From positions 1-55,891 of the forward strand of contig DATIZY010000145.1 in assembly GCA_035516895.1 (NCBI GenBank): 55,891 bases of DNA, in the 5' to 3' direction. The notes beneath the pieces were generated by a model. That model saw only the letters and a program-made list of their open reading frames with translations. It did not search any database and was not told where the DNA came from. Positions 1-8,329 of this stretch are shown here, piece by piece. The position numbers and the translations under genes were made by a program. The stretch is from Gp7-AA10 sp035516895. GTDB taxonomy: Bacteria > Acidobacteriota > Thermoanaerobaculia > Gp7-AA8. Each line of letters starts with the position of its first letter. The first letter of the stretch is position 1.

Positions 1-32
1 CGTAGAAAAAGCACAACTGAAGCTCTGACCCC
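1..32 (+). mobile_element. 3' tail of a transposase-like ORF (terminal repeat copy 1)
   Basis: The first bases read in frame as VEKAQLKL followed by TGA (positions 2-28) and then CCCC. The same end recurs twice at 42815-43000, as LEKEQLKL-stop on the minus strand and VEKSQVQL-stop on the plus strand. The repeat therefore codes for the conserved C-terminus of a mobile-element protein and ends in GGGGTCAGAGC when read outward. The rest of the gene, if intact, lies outside the window. I infer a REP-associated (IS200-like, Y1) transposase family from the repeat style. The sequence here is too short to prove it. Confidence 0.5.
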
Positions 33-33
33 A

Positions 34-1407
34 TTAGAGGTGTTTGATGGTGAAGTCGATCAGCTTTCGCTTCAGCGCGGTGTACGGCGGGTACAGCAGC
101 TGAATCATCGTGAACCGCGAGCGCTGCTCCAGCACCGCACGCGCGTTCGAGAAGGCCTCGAACCCGAACCGTCCGTGCGCTTTTCCGAATCCGCTCTGGC
201 CGACGCCGCCGAACGGCAGATGCACCTGATAAAAATGAATGAGCGTCTGGTTGATGACCGTCGCGCCGGCGCGCGTTTCGCGAAGCATGCGATCGACGAA
301 CGCTCGATCGCTGCTGAACAGATACATCACCAGCGGACGTTCCCGCTCGTTGATGATCTTCAGCGCCTCTCCGATGTCGCGGTAGCCGATCACCGGCAGC
401 AGCGGACCGAAAATCTCCTCGCGCATCAGCGCGGAATCGAGCGCCACGTCGTCGACGATGACGGTCTGCACGCTGCGTCCGTCGGTTTTGCCTTCCGCGA
501 GTCTGCTGATCCGCGCCGCGTGGCGATCGTTCACTAACCAGCTGCTCTCGATTTTCACTTCCTCACGGAGTTTTTCGAGAAACCGCGCGCGCACGCTCTC
601 GTCGACGAGAACGTAGTCGGGCGCGATGCAGATCTGCCCCGAGTTCATCGTCTTTCCCCACGCAATCCGCTTCGCCGCGACGTCGAGGTCCGCGCTGCGA
701 TCCACGATGACCGGCGACTTCCCGCCGAGCTCGAGAGTGACCGACGTGAGGTGCTCCGCGGCGGCCTTCATCACGACCTTTCCGATCTCGGGGCTGCCGG
801 TGAAAAAAATATGATCGAACTTCTTCCTGAGCAGCGCCTCGGCGACGGATGCGTCCCCTTCGATGACCGCGACTTCGCTTTCGTCAAACAGACCTGCAAG
901 GATTCGCTTCATGCACGCACTGGCGTGCGGCGTCATCTCCGAAGGCTTCAGAATCGCGCAATTTCCGGCCGCGATCGCGGAGACGAGCGGACCGAGAGTC
1001 AGATTGATCGGAAAGTTCCAGGGCGAAATGATCAGCACCACGCCCTTCGGCTCGTACACGATGTGCGAGCGCGAGCCGATCATCGTGAGTGGAGTCGCGA
1101 CGCGCTCGGGCCGCATCCATCGCCGCAGGTGCCGCATCGCGTGGCGCGCCTCGCTCACCACCGCGAAAATCTCCGACAGATCCACCTCGGCTGCCGGTTT
1201 GCGGTAATCGTCCCAGAGCGCCTGACGGATCTCGTCGCGGTGCGCGAACATCGCATCGTGCAGACGTTTCAGCTTCGCGACGCGTTCGGCGGCGGTCGTC
1301 CTCGCGATCTTCTCGCGTCGCGCCTGCTGGCGCTCGAAGATGCGATCGACGTCGTCGTTTACGGGAAGTCGATCTCCGCGATGTTCGCGAAGTTGGTATA
1401 CATCCAC
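34..1407 (-). CDS. NAD(P)-dependent aldehyde dehydrogenase (class 3-like)
   Basis: This enzyme oxidises aldehydes to carboxylic acids in the cytoplasm. At 457 aa it is full length for the short class-3/fatty-aldehyde branch. Visible motifs are SPWNFP at about 128-133 (cofactor binding), FTGS at about 202-205, the general-base Glu in LELGGK (E226) and the nucleophile Cys in NSGQIC (C260). The start is the GTG at 1407. No other NTG codon lies in frame before residue about 53, so the gene must overlap the end of the upstream gene (1359) by 49 nt. A hydrophobic tail (IQLLYPPYTALKRKLIDF) resembles the membrane-associating C-terminus of class 3 enzymes. The substrate cannot be told from sequence. 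The gene ends two bases from the transposon-type repeat at the window edge. Confidence 0.88.
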   Translation of the reverse strand: MDVYQLREHRGDRLPVNDDVDRIFERQQARREKIARTTAAERVAKLKRLHDAMFAHRDEIRQALWDDYRKPAAEVDLSEIFAVVSEARHAMRHLRRWMRPERVATPLTMIGSRSHIVYEPKGVVLIISPWNFPINLTLGPLVSAIAAGNCAILKPSEMTPHASACMKRILAGLFDESEVAVIEGDASVAEALLRKKFDHIFFTGSPEIGKVVMKAAAEHLTSVTLELGGKSPVIVDRSADLDVAAKRIAWGKTMNSGQICIAPDYVLVDESVRARFLEKLREEVKIESSWLVNDRHAARISRLAEGKTDGRSVQTVIVDDVALDSALMREEIFGPLLPVIGYRDIGEALKIINERERPLVMYLFSSDRAFVDRMLRETRAGATVINQTLIHFYQVHLPFGGVGQSGFGKAHGRFGFEAFSNARAVLEQRSRFTMIQLLYPPYTALKRKLIDFTIKHL

Positions 1408-2078
1408 TGTCCGGTACTCCGTTCGCGGCCGATGAAGTCGACTTCGTTTCCGAAGCAGCTGTCGTTGAAGTAGACCTGCGACTTGTCACCCGATTTCATC
1501 TCGACGTTCAGCGTCATCACCGGATTGTTCGCGCAGCAGGGGCTGAAGTTGACGCTCGTCGCCGGACCGACGATCTTCGCGATGTCGTATTTCGACGGCG
1601 CGAATTGCGTTCCGTCCGGTTTGCAGAAATTACCGCTGTCGTAACGAGCGTATCCGCTGAACGGAATGTAGTAAGCGAATTGCGAGCTGCCGAGGTCGAG
1701 AGTGTGCGATTCGCCGGAGGTGAGTTTGACGACGGCCGTCGGATGCGGCTTCGTCAATGTCACGTTGAGCGTTCCATCGTTCGACGGCGTGAACGTCGTC
1801 GTGACCGAGTCGTATGCGAAATCGTCGACGGTGACCAGCAGCGGCCTGCCGGCGGGCAGGCTGATCGAAAACTTTCCATCGGCGCCCGTGCCGTTGGGGC
1901 TCGTCCGGTACGTTCCGCTGTGCACGACGGCGCCGGCAACCGGCTTGCCCGAGGAATCGGTGACGACTCCGGTGACGGTGACGGTGCCCGGAACTTTCTC
2001 CACGCTTCGCTGGCGAACCGCCGCGAAAAGAGGCATCACAACGAGAACCATCGGGATGAACAATCGGAAACGGGACAT
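1359..2078 (-). CDS. exported protein with a CarboxypepD_reg-like domain
   Basis: A 239-aa protein with an N-terminal signal peptide (about residues 1-20, hydrophobic after an Arg-rich start). A carboxypeptidase regulatory-like Ig fold follows at about 31-110 (pattern VTVTGVVTDSSGKPVAGAVV, then DGKFSISLPAG), typical of secreted or surface proteins with a transthyretin-like module. The C-terminal half (about 120-239) has several cysteines, including a CC pair, and I do not recognise it. It probably acts outside the cytoplasmic membrane in an adhesive or structural role. ATG at 2078 has a purine-rich GAGGAG just upstream. The gene is divergent from the M2 peptidase, with about 50 bp between starts. 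Confidence 0.7.
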   Translation of the reverse strand: MSRFRLFIPMVLVVMPLFAAVRQRSVEKVPGTVTVTGVVTDSSGKPVAGAVVHSGTYRTSPNGTGADGKFSISLPAGRPLLVTVDDFAYDSVTTTFTPSNDGTLNVTLTKPHPTAVVKLTSGESHTLDLGSSQFAYYIPFSGYARYDSGNFCKPDGTQFAPSKYDIAKIVGPATSVNFSPCCANNPVMTLNVEMKSGDKSQVYFNDSCFGNEVDFIGRERSTGQWMYTNFANIAEIDFP

Positions 2079-2128
2079 GGGTCTCCTCGATCAGAATTGG
2101 CCGGCAATACTACAGTACGGCGCACGCC

Positions 2129-3790
2129 ATGAAAGCGCTTGAGTTCATTTCCGAAGCCGAGCCCGCTCTTGCAGATGCAAACATTGAGCTGCAACGCGCC
2201 GAGTGGATCGCGCAGAACTTCATCACGCACGACACGCAGATCGTCGCTGCCGGCGCGAACGAGCGTTTCATCACTCTCGGCGTCGATCTGGCGAAACGCG
2301 CGGCGGCGTTCGACGGTGAGCGCGACCTTCCGTTCGACGTCCGCCGCAAGCTCGGTCTCCTCAAGTTGTCGCTGACCACGCCCGGACCGGGCGATCCGCG
2401 GAAGACGGCGGAGTTGGCGAAAATCGCCGCGACGATGGATGCGATGTACGGCTCGGCCGCGTACAACGGACTGGACGTCGAGGCGATCACAAAAATCATG
2501 CAGCGCGATCGCGATTCCGCTCGCCTGCTCGACGTGTGGCGCGGATGGCACGACGCGGCGCGTCCGCTCAAACCGCTGTACAGGCGATTCGTCGAGCTGA
2601 CCAACGAAGGCGCGCGCGAGCTCGGCTATCGCGACGCCGGCACAATGTGGCGATCGAAGTACGACATGCCTGCTGACGCGTTTGCCGCGGAGGTCGACCG
2701 GCTGTGGAGAGAGGTCAAGCCGCTCTACGATCTTCTGCATCGCCATGTCCGCCGCCGCCTCCACCTCCCTCCCGACCGCCCCACGCCCGCCCACCTCCTC
2801 GGCAACATCTGGGCGCAGGAGTGGGGCAACATCTACGATCTCGTCGCGCCGCGCGCGGCATACGCGTACGACCTCACGAGCATCCTCGAATCGCGCAGCG
2901 ACATCGACGAAGCCGGGATGGTGCGCATCGCCGAGCGGTTCTTCACATCGCTCGGCTTCGATCCGCTGCCGAAGAGTTTCTGGGAGCGATCGCTCTTCAC
3001 CCGGCCGCGCGATCGCGAGGTGGTCTGCCACGCGAGCGCGTGGGACATCGATGACGAGGACGACCTGCGCGTGAAGATGTGCATCGCGAAGAACGCCGAC
3101 TATTTCCAGACGATTCATCACGAGCTCGGACACAACTTCTATCAGCGCGCGTACAAAACGCAGCCCTTTCTCTACAAGGACAGCGCGAACGACGCCTTTC
3201 ACGAGGCGATCGGCGACACGATCGCGCTGTCGATCACCCCGAGCTATCTCGTCCAGATCGGACTGCTCGATCGCGAGCCGCCGCTGGAGAACGACATCCC
3301 GCTTCTGCTCCGCGAGGCGCTCGACAAGATCGCGTTCCTGCCGTTCGGAATCATGATCGACCAATGGCGCTGGCGCGTCTTTGCCGGCGAGATCACTCCC
3401 GACGACTACAACGAATCGTGGTGGACGCTGCGGCTTCAGTATCAAGGCATCGCACCTCCCATCGCACGCACGGACGACGATTTCGATCCCGGCGCGAAGT
3501 ACCACATTCCGGCGAACGTTCCGTACATGCGCTACTTCCTCGCGCGCATCCTCCAGTTTCAATTTCATCGCGCGTTGTGCGAGGCCGCGGGATTGCGAGG
3601 ACCGCTTCATCGCTCGTCGATTTACGGCAGCCGCGCCGCCGGCTCGCGCCTCGAAGCCATGCTCGCGATGGGCCGCAGCCGCCCGTGGCCGGAAGCGCTC
3701 GAGGCGATCTGCGGGACGCGCGCAATGGATGCGACCGCGATGCTCGACTACTTCGCGCCGCTGCGCGAGTGGCTCGAACAGCAGGACTGA
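2129..3790 (+). CDS. M2-family (angiotensin-converting-enzyme-like) zinc metallopeptidase
   Basis: A 553-aa protein with the gluzincin zinc site HHELGH (H331, E332, H335) and the third ligand in FHEAIGD (E359), spaced as in peptidase family M2. The surrounding pattern (HHELGHNFYQ, then FHEAIGDTIALS) matches the ACE family more closely than M3 oligopeptidases. The family removes C-terminal dipeptides from peptides. No signal peptide is visible, so this copy may be cytoplasmic, unlike animal ACE. The start is the ATG at 2129. A possible -10 (TACAGT) lies about 12 nt upstream. A REP-like palindrome follows the stop. Confidence 0.88.
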   Translation: MKALEFISEAEPALADANIELQRAEWIAQNFITHDTQIVAAGANERFITLGVDLAKRAAAFDGERDLPFDVRRKLGLLKLSLTTPGPGDPRKTAELAKIAATMDAMYGSAAYNGLDVEAITKIMQRDRDSARLLDVWRGWHDAARPLKPLYRRFVELTNEGARELGYRDAGTMWRSKYDMPADAFAAEVDRLWREVKPLYDLLHRHVRRRLHLPPDRPTPAHLLGNIWAQEWGNIYDLVAPRAAYAYDLTSILESRSDIDEAGMVRIAERFFTSLGFDPLPKSFWERSLFTRPRDREVVCHASAWDIDDEDDLRVKMCIAKNADYFQTIHHELGHNFYQRAYKTQPFLYKDSANDAFHEAIGDTIALSITPSYLVQIGLLDREPPLENDIPLLLREALDKIAFLPFGIMIDQWRWRVFAGEITPDDYNESWWTLRLQYQGIAPPIARTDDDFDPGAKYHIPANVPYMRYFLARILQFQFHRALCEAAGLRGPLHRSSIYGSRAAGSRLEAMLAMGRSRPWPEALEAICGTRAMDATAMLDYFAPLREWLEQQD

Positions 3791-3841
3791 TCACCGTCAG
3801 AGCGCGCGCAGGGAGCATCTCTCGCCTCGGTGCATTCGGAC

Positions 3842-3875
3842 GTGTAGGGCACGGCTGCGCCGTGCCGAACCCCCC
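3842..3875. repeat. REP-like palindrome
   Basis: GTGTAGGGCACGGC, then GCCGTGCCGAACCCC. The core GGGCACGGC-TGC-GCCGTGCC forms a hairpin. Related copies lie near 22471, 44150, 51666, 54312 and 55860, always between genes. This one separates the M2 peptidase from the convergent GlsB-type gene. Confidence 0.8.
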
Positions 3876-3911
3876 GTCGCGCAATCTACGCAGGGTGGAA
3901 TCATTGCTTCG

Positions 3912-4163
3912 TCAGGCGCGCCGGAGAGCACGAAGAATCGCGATCAGAATCACCGCGCCGACGAACGCCGTGATGATCGCGCCGATCGTTCCGCCTGCGC
4001 CGATGCCGAGGAGGCTGAAGAGCCAGCCGCCGATGAAGGCGCCGATCACGCCGACGATCATGTCGCCGATCAATCCATAGCCGCCGCCACGCATGACTTT
4101 TCCGGCGAGCCAGCCGGCGATCAACCCGATCAGCAGAAACCAGATGAGCGTACTGAGTGCCAT
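3912..4163 (-). CDS. GlsB/YeaQ/YmgE-family small membrane protein
   Basis: An 83-aa integral membrane protein of the transglycosylase-associated (GlsB/YeaQ/YmgE) stress-response family. It has three hydrophobic segments rich in Gly, with the family pattern LIGLIAGWLAGKVMRGGGYGLIGDMIVGVIGAFIGG (shown in part). The frame runs further upstream, but the residues before MALST (ATG at 4163) are hydrophilic, unlike the family, and sit where the divergent gene's leader should be. I therefore use this start. The role is usually described as envelope or general stress. The exact function is unknown. Confidence 0.85.
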   Translation of the reverse strand: MALSTLIWFLLIGLIAGWLAGKVMRGGGYGLIGDMIVGVIGAFIGGWLFSLLGIGAGGTIGAIITAFVGAVILIAILRALRRA

Positions 4164-4234
4164 GCTCGTGTCTGGTGCAATTGCTGAGCCGCCCACGGCA
4201 CGCCGGTTGAAATGAGTGATTGGCGGAGACCACG

Positions 4235-4576
4235 ATGCCATCCAAACTCATCGCAAGAATCGCCGCGGCCGCCGTGATCGGCTTCGCGATCGGCTTGCTC
4301 ATCGCCACGACCGAGCGGCTGTTCCTCTCGCATCCCCTGGCCGTCAGCAGCGGCGTTTATTACGGATACGGCCTGCTGTTCGCCGGATTCGTCCGGCCAA
4401 TCGCGGTTCCGCTGTTGTGGCCCGCACGGCTTCTGATCCCAGCCGCGGCGACATCGCCCGTCGCGACCAGCATCGCGATCATGGCCAACGCGCTGCTCTA
4501 CGCCGCCGCCGCCGCGGTCGCGGATCGCATTTACGCCGGGCGCGGACCCTCGAATTCGCCGCGGATGATCCCGTAG
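4235..4576 (+). CDS. small integral membrane protein, unknown function
   Basis: A 113-aa protein with about three hydrophobic stretches (residues about 10-27, 40-65 and 75-97) and an arginine-containing tail. I recognise no family. The ATG at 4235 has GGCGGAG upstream at suitable spacing and is preferred over the TTG at 4220. The 3' end overlaps the convergent GNAT gene by 46 nt, so the last about 15 residues (PSNSPRMIP end) may be antisense-constrained. The divergent GlsB-type neighbour is also a small membrane protein. Confidence 0.6.
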   Translation: MPSKLIARIAAAAVIGFAIGLLIATTERLFLSHPLAVSSGVYYGYGLLFAGFVRPIAVPLLWPARLLIPAAATSPVATSIAIMANALLYAAAAAVADRIYAGRGPSNSPRMIP

Positions 4577-5055
4577 CATTCGACATCGACGTACTCGCCC
4601 CACTTTTTCAAGTGATGACGAAGCGTGCCTTCGTGGCGCATTCCGATCTTCTCGAGGACGCGCGCGGAAGCGGGATTTCTGCTGAACACCTGCGCGAAAA
4701 TACGCTGCAATTTTTGCTCGCCGAACCCGAAACGCACCATCGCCCTCCCCGCCTCGGTCGCATAGCCGCGGCCCCAGAACGGAACTCCGATCCAGTAACC
4801 GAGCTCGCCTCGATCGTGCGTAGGATCGACGACGAGTCCGATCGCGCCTGCGAGCTGACCCTCCGCCTCGATCGCGAAGACAATCTCCGCGCCCTCTTCC
4901 TGCTTTTCGATCCATGCCTCCGCCGCGCCGTCGGGATACGGATGCGGAATGTGCAGCGTGTTGAGCGCAACCTCGCGCGCGCCCGCGAGCCGCTGCACGT
5001 CGGGCGCGTCGTCGATCGTGAACGTTCGAAGGAGCAGGCGCTCCGTCTTCAGCAT
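4531..5055 (-). CDS. GNAT N-acetyltransferase, RimJ/RimL type
   Basis: A 174-aa acetyl-CoA-dependent N-acyltransferase. It shows the RimJ/RimL signature: N-terminal LKTERLLLRTF, the LGYWIGVPFWGRGYATEA block (acetyl-CoA pyrophosphate loop, about 82-100) and the C-terminal NPASARVLEKIGMRHEG block (about 130-146). The family modifies N-termini of ribosomal proteins or small amines, and the substrate here is unknown. It follows batD by 9 bp. A TAGACT box that overlaps the batD stop codon lies 6 nt before the ATG, so it may have its own leaderless promoter. Confidence 0.88.
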   Translation of the reverse strand: MLKTERLLLRTFTIDDAPDVQRLAGAREVALNTLHIPHPYPDGAAEAWIEKQEEGAEIVFAIEAEGQLAGAIGLVVDPTHDRGELGYWIGVPFWGRGYATEAGRAMVRFGFGEQKLQRIFAQVFSRNPASARVLEKIGMRHEGTLRHHLKKWGEYVDVECYGIIRGEFEGPRPA

Positions 5056-5061
5056 CGCGAG

Positions 5062-5067
5062 AGTCTA
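5062..5067 (-). promoter_or_regulatory. -10 box for the GNAT gene (leaderless arrangement)
   Basis: TAGACT on the minus strand, 6 nt before the ATG at 5055 and overlapping the batD stop codon. The same hexamer stands 6-9 nt before ATG at moxR, the prolyl oligopeptidase gene and pepA. No clear -35 or Shine-Dalgarno sequence is seen. Confidence 0.45.
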
Positions 5068-6642
5068 CGCCGTGACGAGATCGCGCACGCGCTGCGCGAT
5101 CTCGCGCTCGCCGGCGGAGATGCGATCGCGCTCGAGTGCGTCGAGAAGCGAGCGCAGAGATCGATAGGCATCGCCTCGCTCTGACGGCTCACGCAAGAGC
5201 GCGGAAGGCTCGATGCCGTGCGACGCGAGATAGTCGTCCACCGCGCCCCGCGTCTCGGCTGCGGTCGGCCGGACCAGACCGCGAACGCGCTCCCGAATGC
5301 GGCGGCTGCGCTTCAGCCGCGCGAGCGCGATTGCGCCGATCAGGACGGCGGCGGCGATCGCAGCGAGGAAGATGCCGATCGCGCGGACGCCCGGGATGTC
5401 GCGGCGCTCGGCGAGCGGCGGCGGCGGCTCTTCCGGCGACGCCGCGCTGACCATGAGCGTCGTCGCTTCGCAGCGGAGATGCTGACGCTGGCCGAGCGGC
5501 GTGAGGACCGTCGTGTCGAGGGCCGGGATCGTGAACGGGCCCTGCTGCGTCGGAAAAATCAGATACTCCCAGCGCCGCGTCATCATCGCATCGTCGTGCC
5601 TTCGGTCGACCATCGTCGCTTTGTCGATGATCTGGAGCGTTCCCTTCGGCGTTCGCTCGAACGCCGGCGGCGCCGCGCCGCGCAGGTTCGCGCGGCCGTT
5701 GAGCACGATGCTCATCGCGACCGGCCCGCCATTGCGCTGCACCGGCAGACCGCAGCGCAACGTCACGTCGCCGACCGCCGCGACGGGCGGGCCGGGTGGG
5801 ACGGCGCGCGCGCGAATGCTGATCGGCGACGAGCGCCGGTGCACGTCGACTTCCATTCCTTCGAACAGATCGAAGGGATTGCCGGTGCGCACGCGCTTGA
5901 GGATCGACGCATTCACGCCCATCGCCGGAATGGTCAGGAATCCACTGCGCAGCGGAAAGAGCGCGACGCGGCGAATCGGCAGCTTCTGCACGACGATGCC
6001 GTCGATCGCGAGCTGCACCGGCTGCTCCCCGCGCACATCCAGCTCCTCGGCCCAGAAATCTTCGAGCTTCGGGATCTCTCCGATCGCGTACTGCTGGACG
6101 GATGTCGCGTTGTACAGCCACCACGTCACGATCACTTCCTGACCTTCGAAGACCGCCGTTGGATCGGCGGAGGCGACGAGGAAGATCGGATCGCGATTCG
6201 TGGCGATCAGCTCGCGAAGAATCTTCGCCGGATCGTTCGTGCCCGCGGCGGCATCGGGAAGAACCTGGATGGAGATCGGCGCGAGCGTCTCGACCTGTCC
6301 GCCGGAGCCGTGCAACGTGACCGGTCCGATGACGGCACTTCCCGGCGCGCCCGGATGCGCGGTGTATTGAAAGGTCTTGCGGCGCGAAGTCTGACCGTTG
6401 ATGAAATCGAATTCCCTCGACACCGACGGCGCACCTTCGATCACGAGATTCCTCACCGGAAGCTTGATCGAATCGATTCCCGCGAAGCCGTCCTCGAGCG
6501 TGATCGTGATCGTCAGCGTGTCGTCGAGCTGCATGATCCGTTTGTCGACGGAGAGCTCGTTCGACCACAAATTTCGAATTTCAAACGAAAAATTGAAAAT
6601 GAAAAATAGAGCAATGACCGCTCGCCGCTTCGAATTCTTCAT
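5065..6642 (-). CDS. batD: BatD-like exported/membrane protein
   Basis: A 525-aa protein at the end of the Bat operon. It has an N-terminal signal sequence (about 8-20, FFIFNF region) followed by several beta-rich repeats. The opening LSVDKRIMQLDDTLTITITLED matches the BatD start, in which periplasmic Ig-like domains bind partners. A single transmembrane helix near 430-455 (GIFLAAIAAAVLIGAIALARL) is followed by a cytoplasmic tail of about 75 aa. Bat proteins are linked to aerotolerance and stress in Bacteroides, Leptospira and Francisella, though the mechanism is unresolved. The ATG at 6642 lies 15 bp after the TPR gene, so the two are co-transcribed. Confidence 0.82.
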   Translation of the reverse strand: MKNSKRRAVIALFFIFNFSFEIRNLWSNELSVDKRIMQLDDTLTITITLEDGFAGIDSIKLPVRNLVIEGAPSVSREFDFINGQTSRRKTFQYTAHPGAPGSAVIGPVTLHGSGGQVETLAPISIQVLPDAAAGTNDPAKILRELIATNRDPIFLVASADPTAVFEGQEVIVTWWLYNATSVQQYAIGEIPKLEDFWAEELDVRGEQPVQLAIDGIVVQKLPIRRVALFPLRSGFLTIPAMGVNASILKRVRTGNPFDLFEGMEVDVHRRSSPISIRARAVPPGPPVAAVGDVTLRCGLPVQRNGGPVAMSIVLNGRANLRGAAPPAFERTPKGTLQIIDKATMVDRRHDDAMMTRRWEYLIFPTQQGPFTIPALDTTVLTPLGQRQHLRCEATTLMVSAASPEEPPPPLAERRDIPGVRAIGIFLAAIAAAVLIGAIALARLKRSRRIRERVRGLVRPTAAETRGAVDDYLASHGIEPSALLREPSERGDAYRSLRSLLDALERDRISAGEREIAQRVRDLVTA

Positions 6643-6657
6643 TTGAAATTTGAAACT

Positions 6658-7272
6658 TCACCATCCAACGTGCAGCCTCTCGCCCTTCGCCCGGTGCATC
6701 CGCTGCAGCTCTTCCTGCTCCTGCTGCTGCACGGATCGAAGCAGCGACTCGATGTTCGCGTCGCCCTGCCGCTGTTGATCGGGCGCCGGATTCGCCTGCT
6801 GCGGCTGCGGTCGCGGCGAGGAGCCCTGTTGCGGCTGATTGGATCCGCCCTGCTGCCGCTGCTGCTGCGTTTTGCGCACGAGCGCGATCTCGAGATTGCG
6901 CTTCGCCGCCCCGTCGCCCGGCTGCAGCTTCAGCGCCTCGGTGAAATCGCGAATGGCCGAGTCGTATGCGTTCGACCCGAGCGCGCTCGTCCCGCGATTG
7001 AAGAGCGTGTCTTCGCGCAAACGCGCGTCGCTCATCGCCTTCATCAGCGTCGCCGAGCCCTGCTCGCGATCGCCCGCCGCCACTTGCGCGGTGCCGAGAT
7101 TGAATGCGCGCTGCGGAGACGCTGCGATCGAGTTCGCGTCAGCGAACGCTTTCACCGACTGCTCGTATTTTTTCTGCTGAAACGCCTTCACGCCGCGCGC
7201 GCTCGCCGCGTGCGAGTTCGTATCGCGCCAAAGCTGCGCGAGGTTGAAGACGAGGACCAGTGCCGCGATCAC
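6658..7272 (-). CDS. TPR protein of the Bat operon (BatC/BatE-like)
   Basis: A 204-aa protein with an N-terminal hydrophobic segment (residues 1-15), at least two tetratricopeptide repeats (about 25-130: YEQSVKAFADANSI and YDSAIRDFTEALKLQP) and a Gln/Pro-rich tail (about 138-175) ending in a Gln/Glu-rich helix. In Bat operons a TPR protein of this layout (often called BatC) sits next to the VWA proteins and is thought to bridge the complex. The 85-bp gap to batB holds a palindromic repeat. Confidence 0.75.
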   Translation of the reverse strand: MIAALVLVFNLAQLWRDTNSHAASARGVKAFQQKKYEQSVKAFADANSIAASPQRAFNLGTAQVAAGDREQGSATLMKAMSDARLREDTLFNRGTSALGSNAYDSAIRDFTEALKLQPGDGAAKRNLEIALVRKTQQQRQQGGSNQPQQGSSPRPQPQQANPAPDQQRQGDANIESLLRSVQQQEQEELQRMHRAKGERLHVGW

Positions 7273-7289
7273 TCGGCACCTCGCTCATT

Positions 7290-7346
7290 GCGAGTGTGAG
7301 GGGCGTCTCGAGCCGGCGTGACCGGCGGAAGCCGGTCCCTACACTT
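7290..7346. repeat. intergenic palindromic repeat between batB and the TPR gene
   Basis: Contains CTCGCTCATTGCGAG (hairpin) followed by GCCGGCGTGACCGGCGGAAGCCGGTCC ending in CTACACT (shown in fragments). The related GCCGGCTTCAGCCGGC motif lies inside the SPOR gene at 34008-34066. It interrupts an operon whose other junctions overlap. Confidence 0.55.
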
Positions 7347-7357
7347 GATTCGGGCCA

Positions 7358-8329
7358 TCACTCCGCACCTCGATTGACGAACGATCCGCAGAGGAGCGCG
7401 ACTGCCGCGAGCGCAAGCGGCCACTGGAACCGCTCGATCGGCACCTTCACGTTTTTCTTTTCGCCCTTCTCCGCCGGCGGCGCCGCGAGGGCATCGAGAT
7501 CGTGCTCGCCGAACGGGTTTTCGTAAAAGCGCCCGCCCGTCGACCTCGCGAGGTGCTGCATCACCTCGGGATGCGCATAGGTGTCGATCACCTGGCCGTT
7601 GTCGTCGCGCAGATCGCCGCCGTCCGCGCGCGGAATCGTGCTGCCGCTCGTCGTGCCGACGACGATCGACGACACCGCGATGCCGCGCTGCCGTGCGTTG
7701 CGCAGCGCGTCGTCGAGATGCGTTCCCTGATCCTCGCCGTCGCTGATGATGACGATGTCGCCTTTTTGCGCGGGATCGATGTCGACGAGCAGCGCCGCCT
7801 TGCTGATGGCGGCGCCGAGGTCGGTGCCGGGGTCGCCGACTTCACCGGTCTGGATCGAGTCGATCAGCTCCGCGACCGCCTCCTCGTCGCTCGTCAGCGG
7901 ACAAACGACTTCGCCGCGCGCTTCGAAGACGACGAGCCCGATGCGTCCCGTGTCGGCGTCGGCGATGCGTTTGGCGATCGCCTTCGCCGCGTCGAGGCGC
8001 GAGGCGCCCACATCGCGCGCGTCCATGCTGTCGGAGACGTCGATGGCGATGACGCGATTGCTCGCACGCTCCTCGACCGGAACGGTTTTGAAGCCGATAC
8101 GCGGTCCTGCGAGCGCCACCGCGGCCGCGAGCAGCGACAGCGAGACGAGATACGGCCGCAGCGCGCGGGCTGGATTGGCGACCCCGCGCAGCGCTTCGGC
8201 GATGAACCGCCGCGCGATGCGAATGCGATGGCGCTCGCGCGCGACGAGAAAAACGAGCGCCGCCGGCGCGACGAGCGCGAGCGCCAGAAGCGGCATCGAG
8301 CGAAATGTCAGGCCGAGATTTTCTGCCAT
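7358..8329 (-). CDS. batB: BatB-like VWA-domain membrane protein
   Basis: A 323-aa protein. Two transmembrane helices near the N-terminus (about 12-31 and 60-75) are followed by a von Willebrand factor A domain with the MIDAS motif DVSDSM (97-102) and a later TDLGAAI block. A final helix (about 300-320) gives the usual Bat topology of a periplasmic VWA domain held by helices. The start is ATG 8329, which has GGAG 7 nt upstream. The reading frame runs on to 9328, but that part is a shadow of batA. It overlaps batA by 22 nt. Confidence 0.85.
   Translation of the reverse strand: MAENLGLTFRSMPLLALALVAPAALVFLVARERHRIRIARRFIAEALRGVANPARALRPYLVSLSLLAAAVALAGPRIGFKTVPVEERASNRVIAIDVSDSMDARDVGASRLDAAKAIAKRIADADTGRIGLVVFEARGEVVCPLTSDEEAVAELIDSIQTGEVGDPGTDLGAAISKAALLVDIDPAQKGDIVIISDGEDQGTHLDDALRNARQRGIAVSSIVVGTTSGSTIPRADGGDLRDDNGQVIDTYAHPEVMQHLARSTGGRFYENPFGEHDLDALAAPPAEKGEKKNVKVPIERFQWPLALAAVALLCGSFVNRGAE

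Noticed and set aside
2036..3610. 524-aa minus-strand ORF opposite the M2 peptidase
   Set aside because: It is Arg/Val/Asp-rich shadow text with no motifs. The plus-strand frame has a complete zinc site.
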